Source: Chitinophagaceae bacterium (GTDB taxonomy: Bacteria; Bacteroidota; Bacteroidia; Chitinophagales; Chitinophagaceae). From it: DNA of 64,000 nucleotides. Within the stretch, counting starts at the first letter, position 1. Each line of letters opens with the position of its first letter. The notes below the pieces were generated by a model that was given only the letters and a program-made list of their open reading frames with translations, was not told the origin of the DNA and made no database searches. Below, one piece after another: positions 8,764 through 18,200 of this stretch. The translations under genes were made by a program, and so were the position numbers. The DNA lies in NCBI GenBank assembly GCA_022843585.1, contig JALHNJ010000004.1:1-64000 (forward strand). Reading direction: 5' to 3'.

Positions 8764-8771
8764 CAAATGTA
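8764..8771 (-). promoter_or_regulatory. -7 promoter element of rsmA, near-leaderless
   Basis: On the minus strand TACATTTG matches TAnnTTTG exactly and ends only 5 bases before the rsmA ATG, so the transcript would be leaderless or nearly so. No clear -33 TTTG is seen at the usual distance. Confidence 0.55.
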
Positions 8772-8822
8772 CTTGATACGCTGAAACCTTTGTGAAAAGA
8801 ATGAACATCCCATATAATCAAA

Positions 8823-8853
8823 CAGCCACCACCTTTATTGAAGGTAATGGCTG
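8823..8853 (-). terminator. Weak hairpin downstream of the T9SS GEVED protein gene
   Basis: CAGCCA / TGGCTG with an inner ACCTT / AAGGT pairing; only a short T-rich stretch follows on the minus strand, so termination activity is uncertain. Confidence 0.4.
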
Positions 8854-8874
8854 CGTTATTGGCATTATTCAAGT

Positions 8875-11457
8875 TTATTTTCCTTTTATCAGTTTAGTGC
8901 TATGTACTTCTTCGCCTATCAGTAATTGAACCAAATAACTTCCTTCTGGCAGTTTTTCGAGATTATTTATCGGAATAATATTCTGCCCTGTTACCAACTG
9001 TTTTCTCTCTCTTCTTAATTCTCTTCCGAGCATATCACGAATAACGATAGTACCTTCTTTATTTTCGCTACTCTTTATATACAAGTTTGTAGTACTTCCT
9101 GCGGGGTTTGGCATCACGTAGATATTATCCGATAATTCCTTAATAGATACAGTTCTTATCTCACTATATTTCGAAACTGGATTTATATCAGTTAGTTTCA
9201 GCCGGTAAAAGGAATTTCCTTTTAAAGGCTGCTCATCATTAAACAGATAATCTGTTGTGCCGCCTCCTGCACCGATTGCATTTACAAAACCGAGTGTTGC
9301 CCAGTTTGTTCCATCTCTACTACGCTCAATTCCAAATCCGGATAGATTTTCTTCGCTGGTTGTTGACCAATTCAATTTCACCATTGAATTATTAATAACA
9401 TTCGCTTCAAACGATAATAATTTAACCGATAACGGGAAATCATCTACCAGCACCCGGTAATCTTCTACTTCACCATTGCTGAAATAACCGGTAGCATTAG
9501 CAGTTGTCATTCCACTGGAAGCTCTTGTTAACCTGATTCGGAGAAAAGTATAAGTCCCGCTAACTAAAGAAGTGGTAACAGTTGGCCAAAACATATTTAC
9601 TACCTGAATTAAATTTGATGTTGGTACAGTAATAGGTGTTAGTGCTTCACTGGCATCAAAAACTCCATTGCCATTATAATCAAGCCATCCTATCAACCTT
9701 GCGTTAGCCCCGGTATTGTTATATACTTGCGCCTGTACATAATAGGTTCCGGATGAAGGATCTAATACGCTTAAAAAAGATAATCCATCATTATCATCGC
9801 CCCCATCGCCGGTTGCATCAGCAGAAGTATTTTTAGTAAACTCCTGATCCCAGTTCGTTAAGAAAGAAGTAGGGCCAAGAAATAATGCCGTGTCTTTTTC
9901 ATGCAATGCAGGGCTCAAAGGATTGGGATCATAACTGGCAGGTGCATCACCAAAATCACTCTTGGGCCTAAAGCCTGTTGCATCTCCACAAAAGCCTGTC
10001 CAGTCCAGCGCAGTAGCACCTGTTATAGGTGTTTGCGGTCCGATTGTTCCGTTCATATTATACACGGCAATATTGTCATACACCCAATACCTTGTATTGT
10101 TCCAGGTGATACCTGCCTGACGTGGAGTAGCCCCACCAGTATAATAGTTATTTACAATTTGCTGTGTTTGCAAGTCATAATGAGTATATCTTCTTGCAGC
10201 TGCATTTGGTGCTCCGGCAAAATCAACTAATAGTCCATCAGCTATAGTAAAATCATTCCAGTCGTGCAGAGAAGTACCGGAGCCATTATCAGATGGTGTT
10301 GCATATACCTGGCAAGCTTTAATTGCATTACCGCCGGGAACGTCAAATTCAATCCGCCAGATTATTGTTTCTCTTCCGCCGTTATTAGCTGGTGTAAGAT
10401 TACCTTCTACGCCAAAGTATAGATCATTATCATAAAAAGCACAACCTGCCGATTCAACACCCCGATTAAAAGTTGGGATACCCAATGTATTTACATCTGG
10501 CACTACCACACTCATTGTTTCTGTATCAAAATTATATCGCTTAATTGTTTTATTGATGGCGGGGTTAGATGTAAAGTCAATTACATAGTATAAATTATAT
10601 TGAAGGTGATCGAAGCCAATTCCATTAATATACCTGGGAGAAGTAACATCCTGAAAAATCATTTTTGCCTGACCCGTTGTTGTATTAATCAATGAAACCG
10701 TATTGGTATCTGATGTACCTATAATATAAGTAGGTTGGCCGGTAAATGGTTGTGAAGCGATAAAATAATTATTGGGGAAAGTTCCGAATACACAAGCTGA
10801 TAAATCTGACAGCCAAAAATCACCCGCCGTTCCACTCATTGCAATGGTTACTGTTTTTACAGGGCCGGCAATAGTTAAATTAAGCACTCCAAGATTAGAG
10901 TTGTTGGCATGAGCAGTAGCCGGAGCCAGGCCTTGTGCATTGGTGGTACCCGATCCGGTAATGGCTACTGTGCCACCACCAGGTTTTGTCATTACAATAT
11001 TTAGAGGCACCGCTAATGTATTGACAGCCGTTACATTTACCCGCTGGCTAATATCTATATCATACAAAGAGAATTGTAAATTATTTACTTCATCATCAAA
11101 AGTAAAAGTGATATTTCCATTTCCACCATATTGCACATCGGCGCCAGTACCCAAAGATCCTGCTTCGCCTGTATGGGTTATATTTTCTCCACTTGTAGAG
11201 ATAGTGGCTGGGTAAACAATTTGTACCCGATTAACTCCTAACGCAAATGCCTGTGTTCTGCTCATAGCTGTTGTAACATAGCCAGCATAGTTTCCGGTTG
11301 TAACCAGGTAATCCATGTTATCCCAATTTAAGTTAGCCGTATTACTGCCGGGTAAACATTGTGCGTAAGAAGCAAATGGAATAACCGCAACAAAAAAAAT
11401 GATTGTTGCAATTTTTGAGAAAACCGGTAAGCAGATTTTAAGTAGCACTGTTTTCAT
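8875..11457 (-). CDS. T9SS type A sorting domain protein with GEVED domain
   Basis: An 860-residue secreted protein. After a signal peptide ending SYAQ comes a beta-rich region and a DUF-like propeller-type segment, then a GEVED domain (from about SDFGDAPASYDPN to FSNGEVEDYRV, with calcium-binding-like DYNGNGVFDASE), an FnIII-like module (KLNWSTTSEENLSGFGIERS) and a C-terminal type A sorting domain (NPAGSTTNLYI to the final KLIKGK). The tail directs export through the type IX system and attachment to the cell surface. The start is set at 11457, where the signal peptide begins. It lies in a run of three similar minus-strand genes. The ligand or enzymatic role is unknown. Confidence 0.85.
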   Translation of the reverse strand: MKTVLLKICLPVFSKIATIIFFVAVIPFASYAQCLPGSNTANLNWDNMDYLVTTGNYAGYVTTAMSRTQAFALGVNRVQIVYPATISTSGENITHTGEAGSLGTGADVQYGGNGNITFTFDDEVNNLQFSLYDIDISQRVNVTAVNTLAVPLNIVMTKPGGGTVAITGSGTTNAQGLAPATAHANNSNLGVLNLTIAGPVKTVTIAMSGTAGDFWLSDLSACVFGTFPNNYFIASQPFTGQPTYIIGTSDTNTVSLINTTTGQAKMIFQDVTSPRYINGIGFDHLQYNLYYVIDFTSNPAINKTIKRYNFDTETMSVVVPDVNTLGIPTFNRGVESAGCAFYDNDLYFGVEGNLTPANNGGRETIIWRIEFDVPGGNAIKACQVYATPSDNGSGTSLHDWNDFTIADGLLVDFAGAPNAAARRYTHYDLQTQQIVNNYYTGGATPRQAGITWNNTRYWVYDNIAVYNMNGTIGPQTPITGATALDWTGFCGDATGFRPKSDFGDAPASYDPNPLSPALHEKDTALFLGPTSFLTNWDQEFTKNTSADATGDGGDDNDGLSFLSVLDPSSGTYYVQAQVYNNTGANARLIGWLDYNGNGVFDASEALTPITVPTSNLIQVVNMFWPTVTTSLVSGTYTFLRIRLTRASSGMTTANATGYFSNGEVEDYRVLVDDFPLSVKLLSFEANVINNSMVKLNWSTTSEENLSGFGIERSRDGTNWATLGFVNAIGAGGGTTDYLFNDEQPLKGNSFYRLKLTDINPVSKYSEIRTVSIKELSDNIYVMPNPAGSTTNLYIKSSENKEGTIVIRDMLGRELRRERKQLVTGQNIIPINNLEKLPEGSYLVQLLIGEEVHSTKLIKGK

Positions 11458-11659
11458 AGGCACACGGATTTGGTATAAGAAAGGTACAATTAAGGCAAAC
11501 ACTTACATAGAGTAGATTTAAGCGTTTTAAAGAGGTTTAACCACACTACATACTACCTGAAAAAAATGTATTGTTTGCCCTATTAAAATGGGAAAATGTG
11601 CAAGGAGATTGTAATAGTAATTATACAATAGTTCCGGCAACCTTACTATTGTGCTTAAA

Positions 11660-11693
11660 AAAGCAAAAAGCTCCCCTTTTGAAGGAAGCTTTT
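11660..11693 (-). terminator. Terminator downstream of the BNR-repeat T9SS gene
   Basis: On the minus strand AAAAGCTTCCTTC pairs imperfectly with GGGGAGCTTTT and is followed by TTTTTGCTTTTTT. Confidence 0.6.
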
Positions 11694-11716
11694 ACGATAG
11701 CGATTTATTTTATTAC

Positions 11717-14581
11717 TTATCGTTTCAGTATTTTTTCGGTGTATCGTTCTTTGTTCATCCACATTTCAAGAATGTACATACCTGCCGGAAGTGAAGAAAG
11801 ATTATCCATTGTGTAATACGCAGTGCCTGTGGTCACCTGTTGTTGCTCCGTACGAAGAACCCGGCTCTGCTGATCCAGCAATCTTAATTTCATCACTCCT
11901 GCTTCAGCAGCATTGTACCTAAATGAAATTCTATCTGTAATAGGATTACCAATTACTTTAAAGCCACTTTTCGTTGCAACTTTTATCTGAATGATGTCGG
12001 AATAAAAATATGTTCCATCCGTATTTATTGCTTTAAGACGATAATAAAAAGAAGAAGCCACTATGTTTCGGATATTATCAGTATGAAAATAAGCAGATGG
12101 TGCTGAAACATTTCTGGCATTTACATTACCTACTTGTTGAAAATTAAACCCATCAATACTTCTTTCTATTTCGTAGTGCGAAAGATTGTACTCCTCTACT
12201 ACATCCCATCTCAATTGATTTGCATCGTTTATATTTTGGCCGGTAAAAGCAGTAAAGTTTACAGGAAGTGTTAATGGTGGTGTAAACAAATCTGATCTGA
12301 AAACACCTTTGCCGTGTGTAGCCGCTATTAATTTATTATTTGCATCTACTTGCAGGTCCATTATTAATGTAGCATCATAAAAGCCGGTGTTGTAGTCATA
12401 CCAGTTAATTCCTTTGTTATGACTAACATAAACTCCAAAGTCGCAACCTGCATAAATGATATTAGGGTTTGTAGGATCAATAAGAATTGCATTAAATGGA
12501 ACATCCGGTAAGCCTGACCCACGACTGAGCCAGGTAGTACCCCCATCAGGTGTTAAATAAACATGAGAGGTTCCAAAGCCACCAAGTACTACATATACAC
12601 TATCATCACTGTTTTCACTGATCGCCATGTCCATAATAAAACGGTCTGGTAATGTTCCTTTAATACTTGTGTAAGGTGTTGTAGCAGGTGTTGTAGATCT
12701 TAGAATATTAGGCTGCCCATTCACCCATAAGTAATCATTACTGGTATTTTGTGCAATATTAGAAGTGGAAACATAAATTTTATTTCTATTGGTAGGCGAA
12801 ACAGCTAATGTGATGGCTGTTTTACGATGTGCTTCTATATAATTAGTGGAAGAGCTTGCAACATTTGACCAACTTCCTGATGCCCCGGCCAGCGTTGATC
12901 TATGTATATTATCTGTAGCAACATACATGTAATTCCCATCTGATTTACTAATAGCAACAGGAGCCATAAAGCCTGTTCTGTCATCGGCTGTAAATGCCCA
13001 TTGACTAAGAACACTTGAAAAAATACCCGCTGTACCCGTTGTTGATCGTCTTACACCTCTTGCATCATTCGAAGCAAGAACTGTTGTACCGTCAGGCGCA
13101 ATAGCACTTGGACCTCCATCTCCCCCAAATACCGTTGTCCAGTTAGTTCCATTATATCTTACTACACCATTATCCTGCAGACCTCCTATTAAAATATCCG
13201 CATTTGTTGGGTGCACTCCTATTGAAGCATAAAATTGTGTTGCCCGTAAGCCTGTGTTCCTTGCATTCCAGGTGCTTCCTCCATTGGTACTTTTATAAAC
13301 ACCTCCATCACATGCTACGTAAATTGTATTGCTATTGTTAGGATCATATTCTATATCATGATGATCAGAATGAATGGGTGAGCTGCCGGAAGAAATTGTT
13401 GATCTCGATCCACCGGTTGTTGCATCTGAAGAAGTATATCTGAAAAAATCAACACCAGCCATTAAAATGTCGTTTGTATTAGAAGGGTTAATGGCTAATG
13501 TATGTGCAAACCAATACTGAAAATCGGCATGAGCAGAACCGGTTTTTTCAAACCAGTTAGCACCAAAGTCTGTGGACAGATATAACTCCCCGCCACTTTT
13601 TCCGGCCACGGAGGCATATAATCTTGTGGCACCAACATTATCCATACGGATATAACCATCAAAAGAAGTTGGCAGTCCCGATGTAATTTTACTCCAGGTA
13701 GGTGTAGCGTTGGATGCATTGGTTGTTCTATAAATTCCTTTATCGAGATTAACCATATTACCTACACCAACAACAACCTGGTCTGTATTAGAAGGATTAA
13801 TACAAACATCCGAAACATAAATCTTTGAAAGAATCTGATCCCAGCTTGCACCACTATTGGAAGATCTATATAAACCATCTGTGGCACAGGCATAAATTAT
13901 AGAACTGCTGCCGGGCTGAAATTTCAACATTTGTATACCGAATAATTGTGCGGAAGTTTTGGTCATTATCTGCGACCAGGTAGCACCACCATCTGTACTT
14001 TTAATAATTCCTATTCCATAGGTGCCTCTTGTTTTCCATACACTAAATCCAATGTTAGAGGTGTCAACCCTATATACTTCTCCAGTTCCTGCATAAATAA
14101 TATTAGAATTAGAAGGATCAACTATTATTGATGAGACACCTAATACAGGAAGATTGGTTTCAATACCAGTCCAGTTTGTTCCACCATTTACAGATTTCCA
14201 GATACCACCACTGGCAGAGCCTGCCCAAACCGTATTAGAATTATTAGGATCAACTTCAACACATAAAACTCTTCCACCTATGGTGGAAACATCGCCCAGC
14301 GAAGTCCAGTTGCTTAACACCCCTTCTGTCGTAAGTCTTCTGGCAGGCTGTGCAGTGTTGTTTTTTATTTCAAGATATTGACCCCATGCCTTTTGATACT
14401 TGTCACTTAAATTTTCTGGATTGGGATACGCCTTTGAGTGAAACCAACTACTTAGTTGATAACCTGCACCGCTTTGCTGCTCACCCCCCTCCTTTTCCAT
14501 TTTATACTGATCGCTACAGGATGATAGGGTTATACATATTACAACAGCTACTAAAAATATTCTTTTAACCAGTTTCCTCAT
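11717..14581 (-). CDS. T9SS sorting domain protein with BNR/VPS10-like propeller repeats and a lipobox
   Basis: A 954-residue secreted protein. Most of it consists of repeated Asp-box (BNR) units such as GGIWKSVNGGTNW, GIIKSTDGGATW and GVYKSTNGGSTW alternating with NPSNTNxIYAGT-type strands, which predicts one or two beta-propellers like those of VPS10/sialidase-type domains. No sialidase catalytic residues are evident. An FnIII-like module (EEYNLSHYEIERS) and a type A sorting domain (LPAGMYILEMW to the end) follow. The N-terminus looks like a lipoprotein signal (ITLSSCSDQ), an unexpected combination with a T9SS tail. Hairpins and neighbouring paralogues suggest a cargo cluster rather than an operon. 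Confidence 0.85.
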   Translation of the reverse strand: MRKLVKRIFLVAVVICITLSSCSDQYKMEKEGGEQQSGAGYQLSSWFHSKAYPNPENLSDKYQKAWGQYLEIKNNTAQPARRLTTEGVLSNWTSLGDVSTIGGRVLCVEVDPNNSNTVWAGSASGGIWKSVNGGTNWTGIETNLPVLGVSSIIVDPSNSNIIYAGTGEVYRVDTSNIGFSVWKTRGTYGIGIIKSTDGGATWSQIMTKTSAQLFGIQMLKFQPGSSSIIYACATDGLYRSSNSGASWDQILSKIYVSDVCINPSNTDQVVVGVGNMVNLDKGIYRTTNASNATPTWSKITSGLPTSFDGYIRMDNVGATRLYASVAGKSGGELYLSTDFGANWFEKTGSAHADFQYWFAHTLAINPSNTNDILMAGVDFFRYTSSDATTGGSRSTISSGSSPIHSDHHDIEYDPNNSNTIYVACDGGVYKSTNGGSTWNARNTGLRATQFYASIGVHPTNADILIGGLQDNGVVRYNGTNWTTVFGGDGGPSAIAPDGTTVLASNDARGVRRSTTGTAGIFSSVLSQWAFTADDRTGFMAPVAISKSDGNYMYVATDNIHRSTLAGASGSWSNVASSSTNYIEAHRKTAITLAVSPTNRNKIYVSTSNIAQNTSNDYLWVNGQPNILRSTTPATTPYTSIKGTLPDRFIMDMAISENSDDSVYVVLGGFGTSHVYLTPDGGTTWLSRGSGLPDVPFNAILIDPTNPNIIYAGCDFGVYVSHNKGINWYDYNTGFYDATLIMDLQVDANNKLIAATHGKGVFRSDLFTPPLTLPVNFTAFTGQNINDANQLRWDVVEEYNLSHYEIERSIDGFNFQQVGNVNARNVSAPSAYFHTDNIRNIVASSFYYRLKAINTDGTYFYSDIIQIKVATKSGFKVIGNPITDRISFRYNAAEAGVMKLRLLDQQSRVLRTEQQQVTTGTAYYTMDNLSSLPAGMYILEMWMNKERYTEKILKR

Positions 14582-14770
14582 AGATGTGGATTGATACTAA
14601 CAAATTACAACTGCCCGCAAAAAAGTACAAGGTAGATTTGACCTTTTTTTGATGCAGAATTTTCGTAGACATAGTTCTACTAACTGTTACGAACAAAACC
14701 AAAAATAGCATAGTAAGTTATGCACACCCTTCAACTAATTTATAAGGGGTTTTACAAATGGAATATCAGG

Positions 14771-14805
14771 TAAATTAAAAAAGCTTCTCCCTTTCGGAAG
14801 AAGCT
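14771..14805 (-). terminator. Terminator downstream of the sugar dehydrogenase-like T9SS gene
   Basis: On the minus strand AGCTTCTTCC / GGGAGAAGCT forms a stem followed by TTTTTTAATTTA. Confidence 0.7.
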
Positions 14806-14843
14806 GATCAATTAATGCAATTATTGGCTATAGAGGTTTACCC

Positions 14844-17800
14844 TTATTGCTTTTGTACTTTGAGGTTTTTATTTAATCCGGCACCTGTTACATTCAGGAA
14901 GTACATTCCCGATGATAGGTTTCTCATATCAATATACAAGGTATTTGTAATTCCTTTTCGTACCGATACTGTGTTTTGTAAAACGGTACGTCCAGAATTA
15001 TCTACTACTTTATAATGTACTCTGCCATCTTCCGGTGCAGTAACAGTTACTCTTGCTTCGCTAGCCACGGGATTTGGTGCAATGCTGATAGCCCCTGTAA
15101 TATCTGCTAATGTAACAGAGATGATATTTGAATATTTAAATTCACCATTTTGATCAACCATTTTCAAGCGGTAATAAATTATTAATGATTGTTGGTTCAT
15201 TACATCTAAATCAGTAAACGAATAGTTTAATACACCACTGTTATTACCCGCTGCAGATACAGTTCCTATTGAGTTGAAATTATTACCATTAACACTTCTT
15301 TCTACTACAAAATGCGAGGTGTTTACTTCATTCTCTGTTTTCCAATTCAGCAATGTTGTTCTATCACTTTGTAACGAACCGGTAAAGGTCAACAAATCCA
15401 ATGGTAACGTAATATTAGTGGCACCAAAATAAAAAGAAGAGAAGCTTGAAATATTAGCCTGCAATACATAACCATTAGCACCATGTGTAAGATCCGGCAC
15501 AGTAGTATTCGAAGGCGTAATTAATGTTGTTGCGCCTGATGCATTGGCAAGACAACCATCATTGTTCTTTAAGATTCTAAGATCAGTAATAGCTGAAATA
15601 CCACTTAGCGGATTAGCATCAAGTACATCAAATTCCGTCTTAGATATATACAACCTTATTTTTACCAAAGGATTAAGCGTAGGTAATGTAGGTTGAAATT
15701 GAGGAGTGATGGTAATATTTCTGTCGAGATAACGTACCCCGCCTCTTACCCTTATAGCATTTGAGTTTTTATAAAATGAAGAAGTTACATCGCCTAAATT
15801 ATTACCATTGGCATTTATTTCTGCCAGTATATTTCCATCAGGCCCTGTAATAGGTACCCATAAATTATTATTCGTTGCATCAATAGTAATTGTATTACCA
15901 CTTACACAAGTATTAGCCGGCCCTGTTGTAACATCAATAGAAGTTGGTATAGTGCTTTTCCCCAAAGCAGTTCCATCATTTACATAACCGAGGAAGGAAT
16001 ACTTAATAAGACAACCCGGACAAGCAGGTACAGTGGGGTTACCTACACCGGGCCCTGAAGTGGCAGACCCATTATCCATTACTAAATAAATATCTTTCCC
16101 ATTAGATCCGTATGCCAGATCTCTGTATCGGTTTCCACTTTGGAAATAAGTAATTGTATCACCTGTATTATTCTGAGAAAGATTGCTGGGAAGCGTTGTA
16201 GTACCAGTAGCACCCAATTTAAGTCGTATCATCCGTCCCCACTTTAAGCCAGAAGCAATTAAAGATTTCTTCCAACCCGGTATCACGGTGTTTGTATAAA
16301 GGTCCAAGCCTGACCATGCTTCAGATTCCCATCCCGCATTACCTGTATTAAATCTCCAGTTGTTTTGAATAGTAGCATTGCTGGAAGCATACGCAGAAAA
16401 AATAGGGTCTCTATAATTGGTAGCTCCGATTGTTGTTGCATTGGTAGCTTCATTTCCTATAGGTGGGCAGGTTGACATACCATTGTTATCGGTAAAAGGT
16501 GCTCCCGCAGTAATACTCGTATTTGTCGGTTGAGTGGTTGTCCCATTATAATTACCATCTGAAGAGTATCCTATGACAAAAGGGTGTCCATAATTTTTTC
16601 CTGCTTCTATAATATTAATTTCATCATCACTATAAGGGCCGTGAGATGAGCCATACAATAAGCCTGATTCAGGATCGTAAGCAAACCCCTGGTTGTTTCG
16701 TATACCTATTACATAAACTGCACTGCTAGCTCCAAAGGGATTGTCGTTAGGAATCCAGGCATTACCTCCGGCATCACCATCAGATTCCAGATTAAATCGC
16801 AGAATTTTTCCTTCGTATGAGGCTGGGTTATGCGCCTTCATAGTTCTATCTCTATTACCAAATTGTCCTGAACCCATATCACCTTGTGCAAGGAAAAGAT
16901 AATTAGTTCCGCCAACCGGAGCTATTATTAAACGTTGTGAATTATGATCATTACTTCCGGGAAGTGTATCACATAACACAACCGGGGAACTGAATGCTTG
17001 TGTACCAGCGTTATAAGTAAATCTTACTAATTTATTTCTGAAGCGAACACCAGTTGAAGTACCTCCGCCATTCAGGTATCTATGTACATACGTTACGTAC
17101 ACATAGTCTTTAGTTCCACTACCATCTAAAAATTGTGGATGCAGTGCCATACCAGCAAAACCACCTTGTGGCCAGTTAGGATTGGTAGCACTACCGGAAG
17201 GCCACCCACCATTCCACAAGTTAGTAGTGATAGCTGCCAACGTATCAGCATCAACTGATGCCCCATTGGTAGATAACCAGGTGCTGCCACTTGATAGATC
17301 AAGTACTGTTGTTTTTACTCCCGTATTCGGATTTATTTTATTTAACTTATAGGCTCTGGCTTCAGTAACCCATAAATTATTATCTGGTCCATAGGTAACC
17401 TCCCAGGGATAGCGCAACAGCGTTGATGAAACTGGCTCTGGGTTTGCAGCCGATAAAATAGTTTGTTTAAAAACTTCTCCCATGCGGCTGGCTACGCCTT
17501 CTCTTATACAAATATTATAAGTCCAGTTTGCACCGGTAGGTGTACCGGTAGTACTTATCCTTATATAATACGTTGTACCCGGTGTTAAGGCAGTAGACGG
17601 GGTAACTGTTACCGGGGTTCCAATTATAGTACCAGTAGTTGCACTGCTACCACAGCCTCGCTCTGTAAGTGCTGTTAATGCCGTGCCTGAAAGAATTTGT
17701 ATTCTAATTCTTTGTGCGGTTGTCCATAAACTGCCAGTAGGTGTTACTACTATTACTGGAAACTCCGTTTGGGTGGTAAATCTATACCATACATCTCTAT

Positions 17801-18005
17801 TACCATTAGGTATGCCACAGGTACTTGCAGCAGTAAGAGTAATTGCTTCATTAGAAGCACTAGCAACTGTGTGGCCAACAAACTGGTTAATACCAGTAAC
17901 ACAGTTGCTTGTTGTTGGAATTAAAGGAGCAGAGGCAAAAGTGTTGTGTTGAGAAAATGCTGATACAGAAATAAAGAATGATAAGCAGCTAAGTAGCTTT
18001 TTCAT
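14844..18005 (-). CDS. T9SS sorting domain protein with glucose/sorbosone dehydrogenase-like propeller
   Basis: A 1053-residue secreted protein. After a signal peptide (SVSAFSQ) comes a PPC-like beta domain (NRDVWYRFTTQTEFPVIV ... YYIRIST), shared with the divergent neighbour at 18201. The centre resembles PQQ-dependent glucose/sorbosone dehydrogenases: WEVTYGPDNNLWVTE, GGFAGMALHPQF, GSNDHNSQRLIIAP and EGKILRFNLESDG match the blade motifs of that six-bladed propeller. The C-terminus has an FnIII-like module (TENEVNTSHFVVERS) and a type A sorting domain ending KVQKQ. Probably surface-exposed and possibly sugar-oxidising; activity is inference. The start is set at 18005, at the signal peptide. 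Confidence 0.85.
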   Translation of the reverse strand: MKKLLSCLSFFISVSAFSQHNTFASAPLIPTTSNCVTGINQFVGHTVASASNEAITLTAASTCGIPNGNRDVWYRFTTQTEFPVIVVTPTGSLWTTAQRIRIQILSGTALTALTERGCGSSATTGTIIGTPVTVTPSTALTPGTTYYIRISTTGTPTGANWTYNICIREGVASRMGEVFKQTILSAANPEPVSSTLLRYPWEVTYGPDNNLWVTEARAYKLNKINPNTGVKTTVLDLSSGSTWLSTNGASVDADTLAAITTNLWNGGWPSGSATNPNWPQGGFAGMALHPQFLDGSGTKDYVYVTYVHRYLNGGGTSTGVRFRNKLVRFTYNAGTQAFSSPVVLCDTLPGSNDHNSQRLIIAPVGGTNYLFLAQGDMGSGQFGNRDRTMKAHNPASYEGKILRFNLESDGDAGGNAWIPNDNPFGASSAVYVIGIRNNQGFAYDPESGLLYGSSHGPYSDDEINIIEAGKNYGHPFVIGYSSDGNYNGTTTQPTNTSITAGAPFTDNNGMSTCPPIGNEATNATTIGATNYRDPIFSAYASSNATIQNNWRFNTGNAGWESEAWSGLDLYTNTVIPGWKKSLIASGLKWGRMIRLKLGATGTTTLPSNLSQNNTGDTITYFQSGNRYRDLAYGSNGKDIYLVMDNGSATSGPGVGNPTVPACPGCLIKYSFLGYVNDGTALGKSTIPTSIDVTTGPANTCVSGNTITIDATNNNLWVPITGPDGNILAEINANGNNLGDVTSSFYKNSNAIRVRGGVRYLDRNITITPQFQPTLPTLNPLVKIRLYISKTEFDVLDANPLSGISAITDLRILKNNDGCLANASGATTLITPSNTTVPDLTHGANGYVLQANISSFSSFYFGATNITLPLDLLTFTGSLQSDRTTLLNWKTENEVNTSHFVVERSVNGNNFNSIGTVSAAGNNSGVLNYSFTDLDVMNQQSLIIYYRLKMVDQNGEFKYSNIISVTLADITGAISIAPNPVASEARVTVTAPEDGRVHYKVVDNSGRTVLQNTVSVRKGITNTLYIDMRNLSSGMYFLNVTGAGLNKNLKVQKQ

Positions 18006-18200
18006 GATAGTGGATTTTAAACTCAAGATGGTTTTTCGGATTGCAAGATATTTATCTGTTACGATTATTAATAAGCGTTTCTGCTTAATTTTTAATCGTA
18101 AAAGTCCTTACAAAAAATGAGTGTTAGTACTGTTGTTATTTCATTCGTTATTTCGTTTTTTTGATTTTTGTATCCTATGTTATCGTAGAAATCCAATTTT

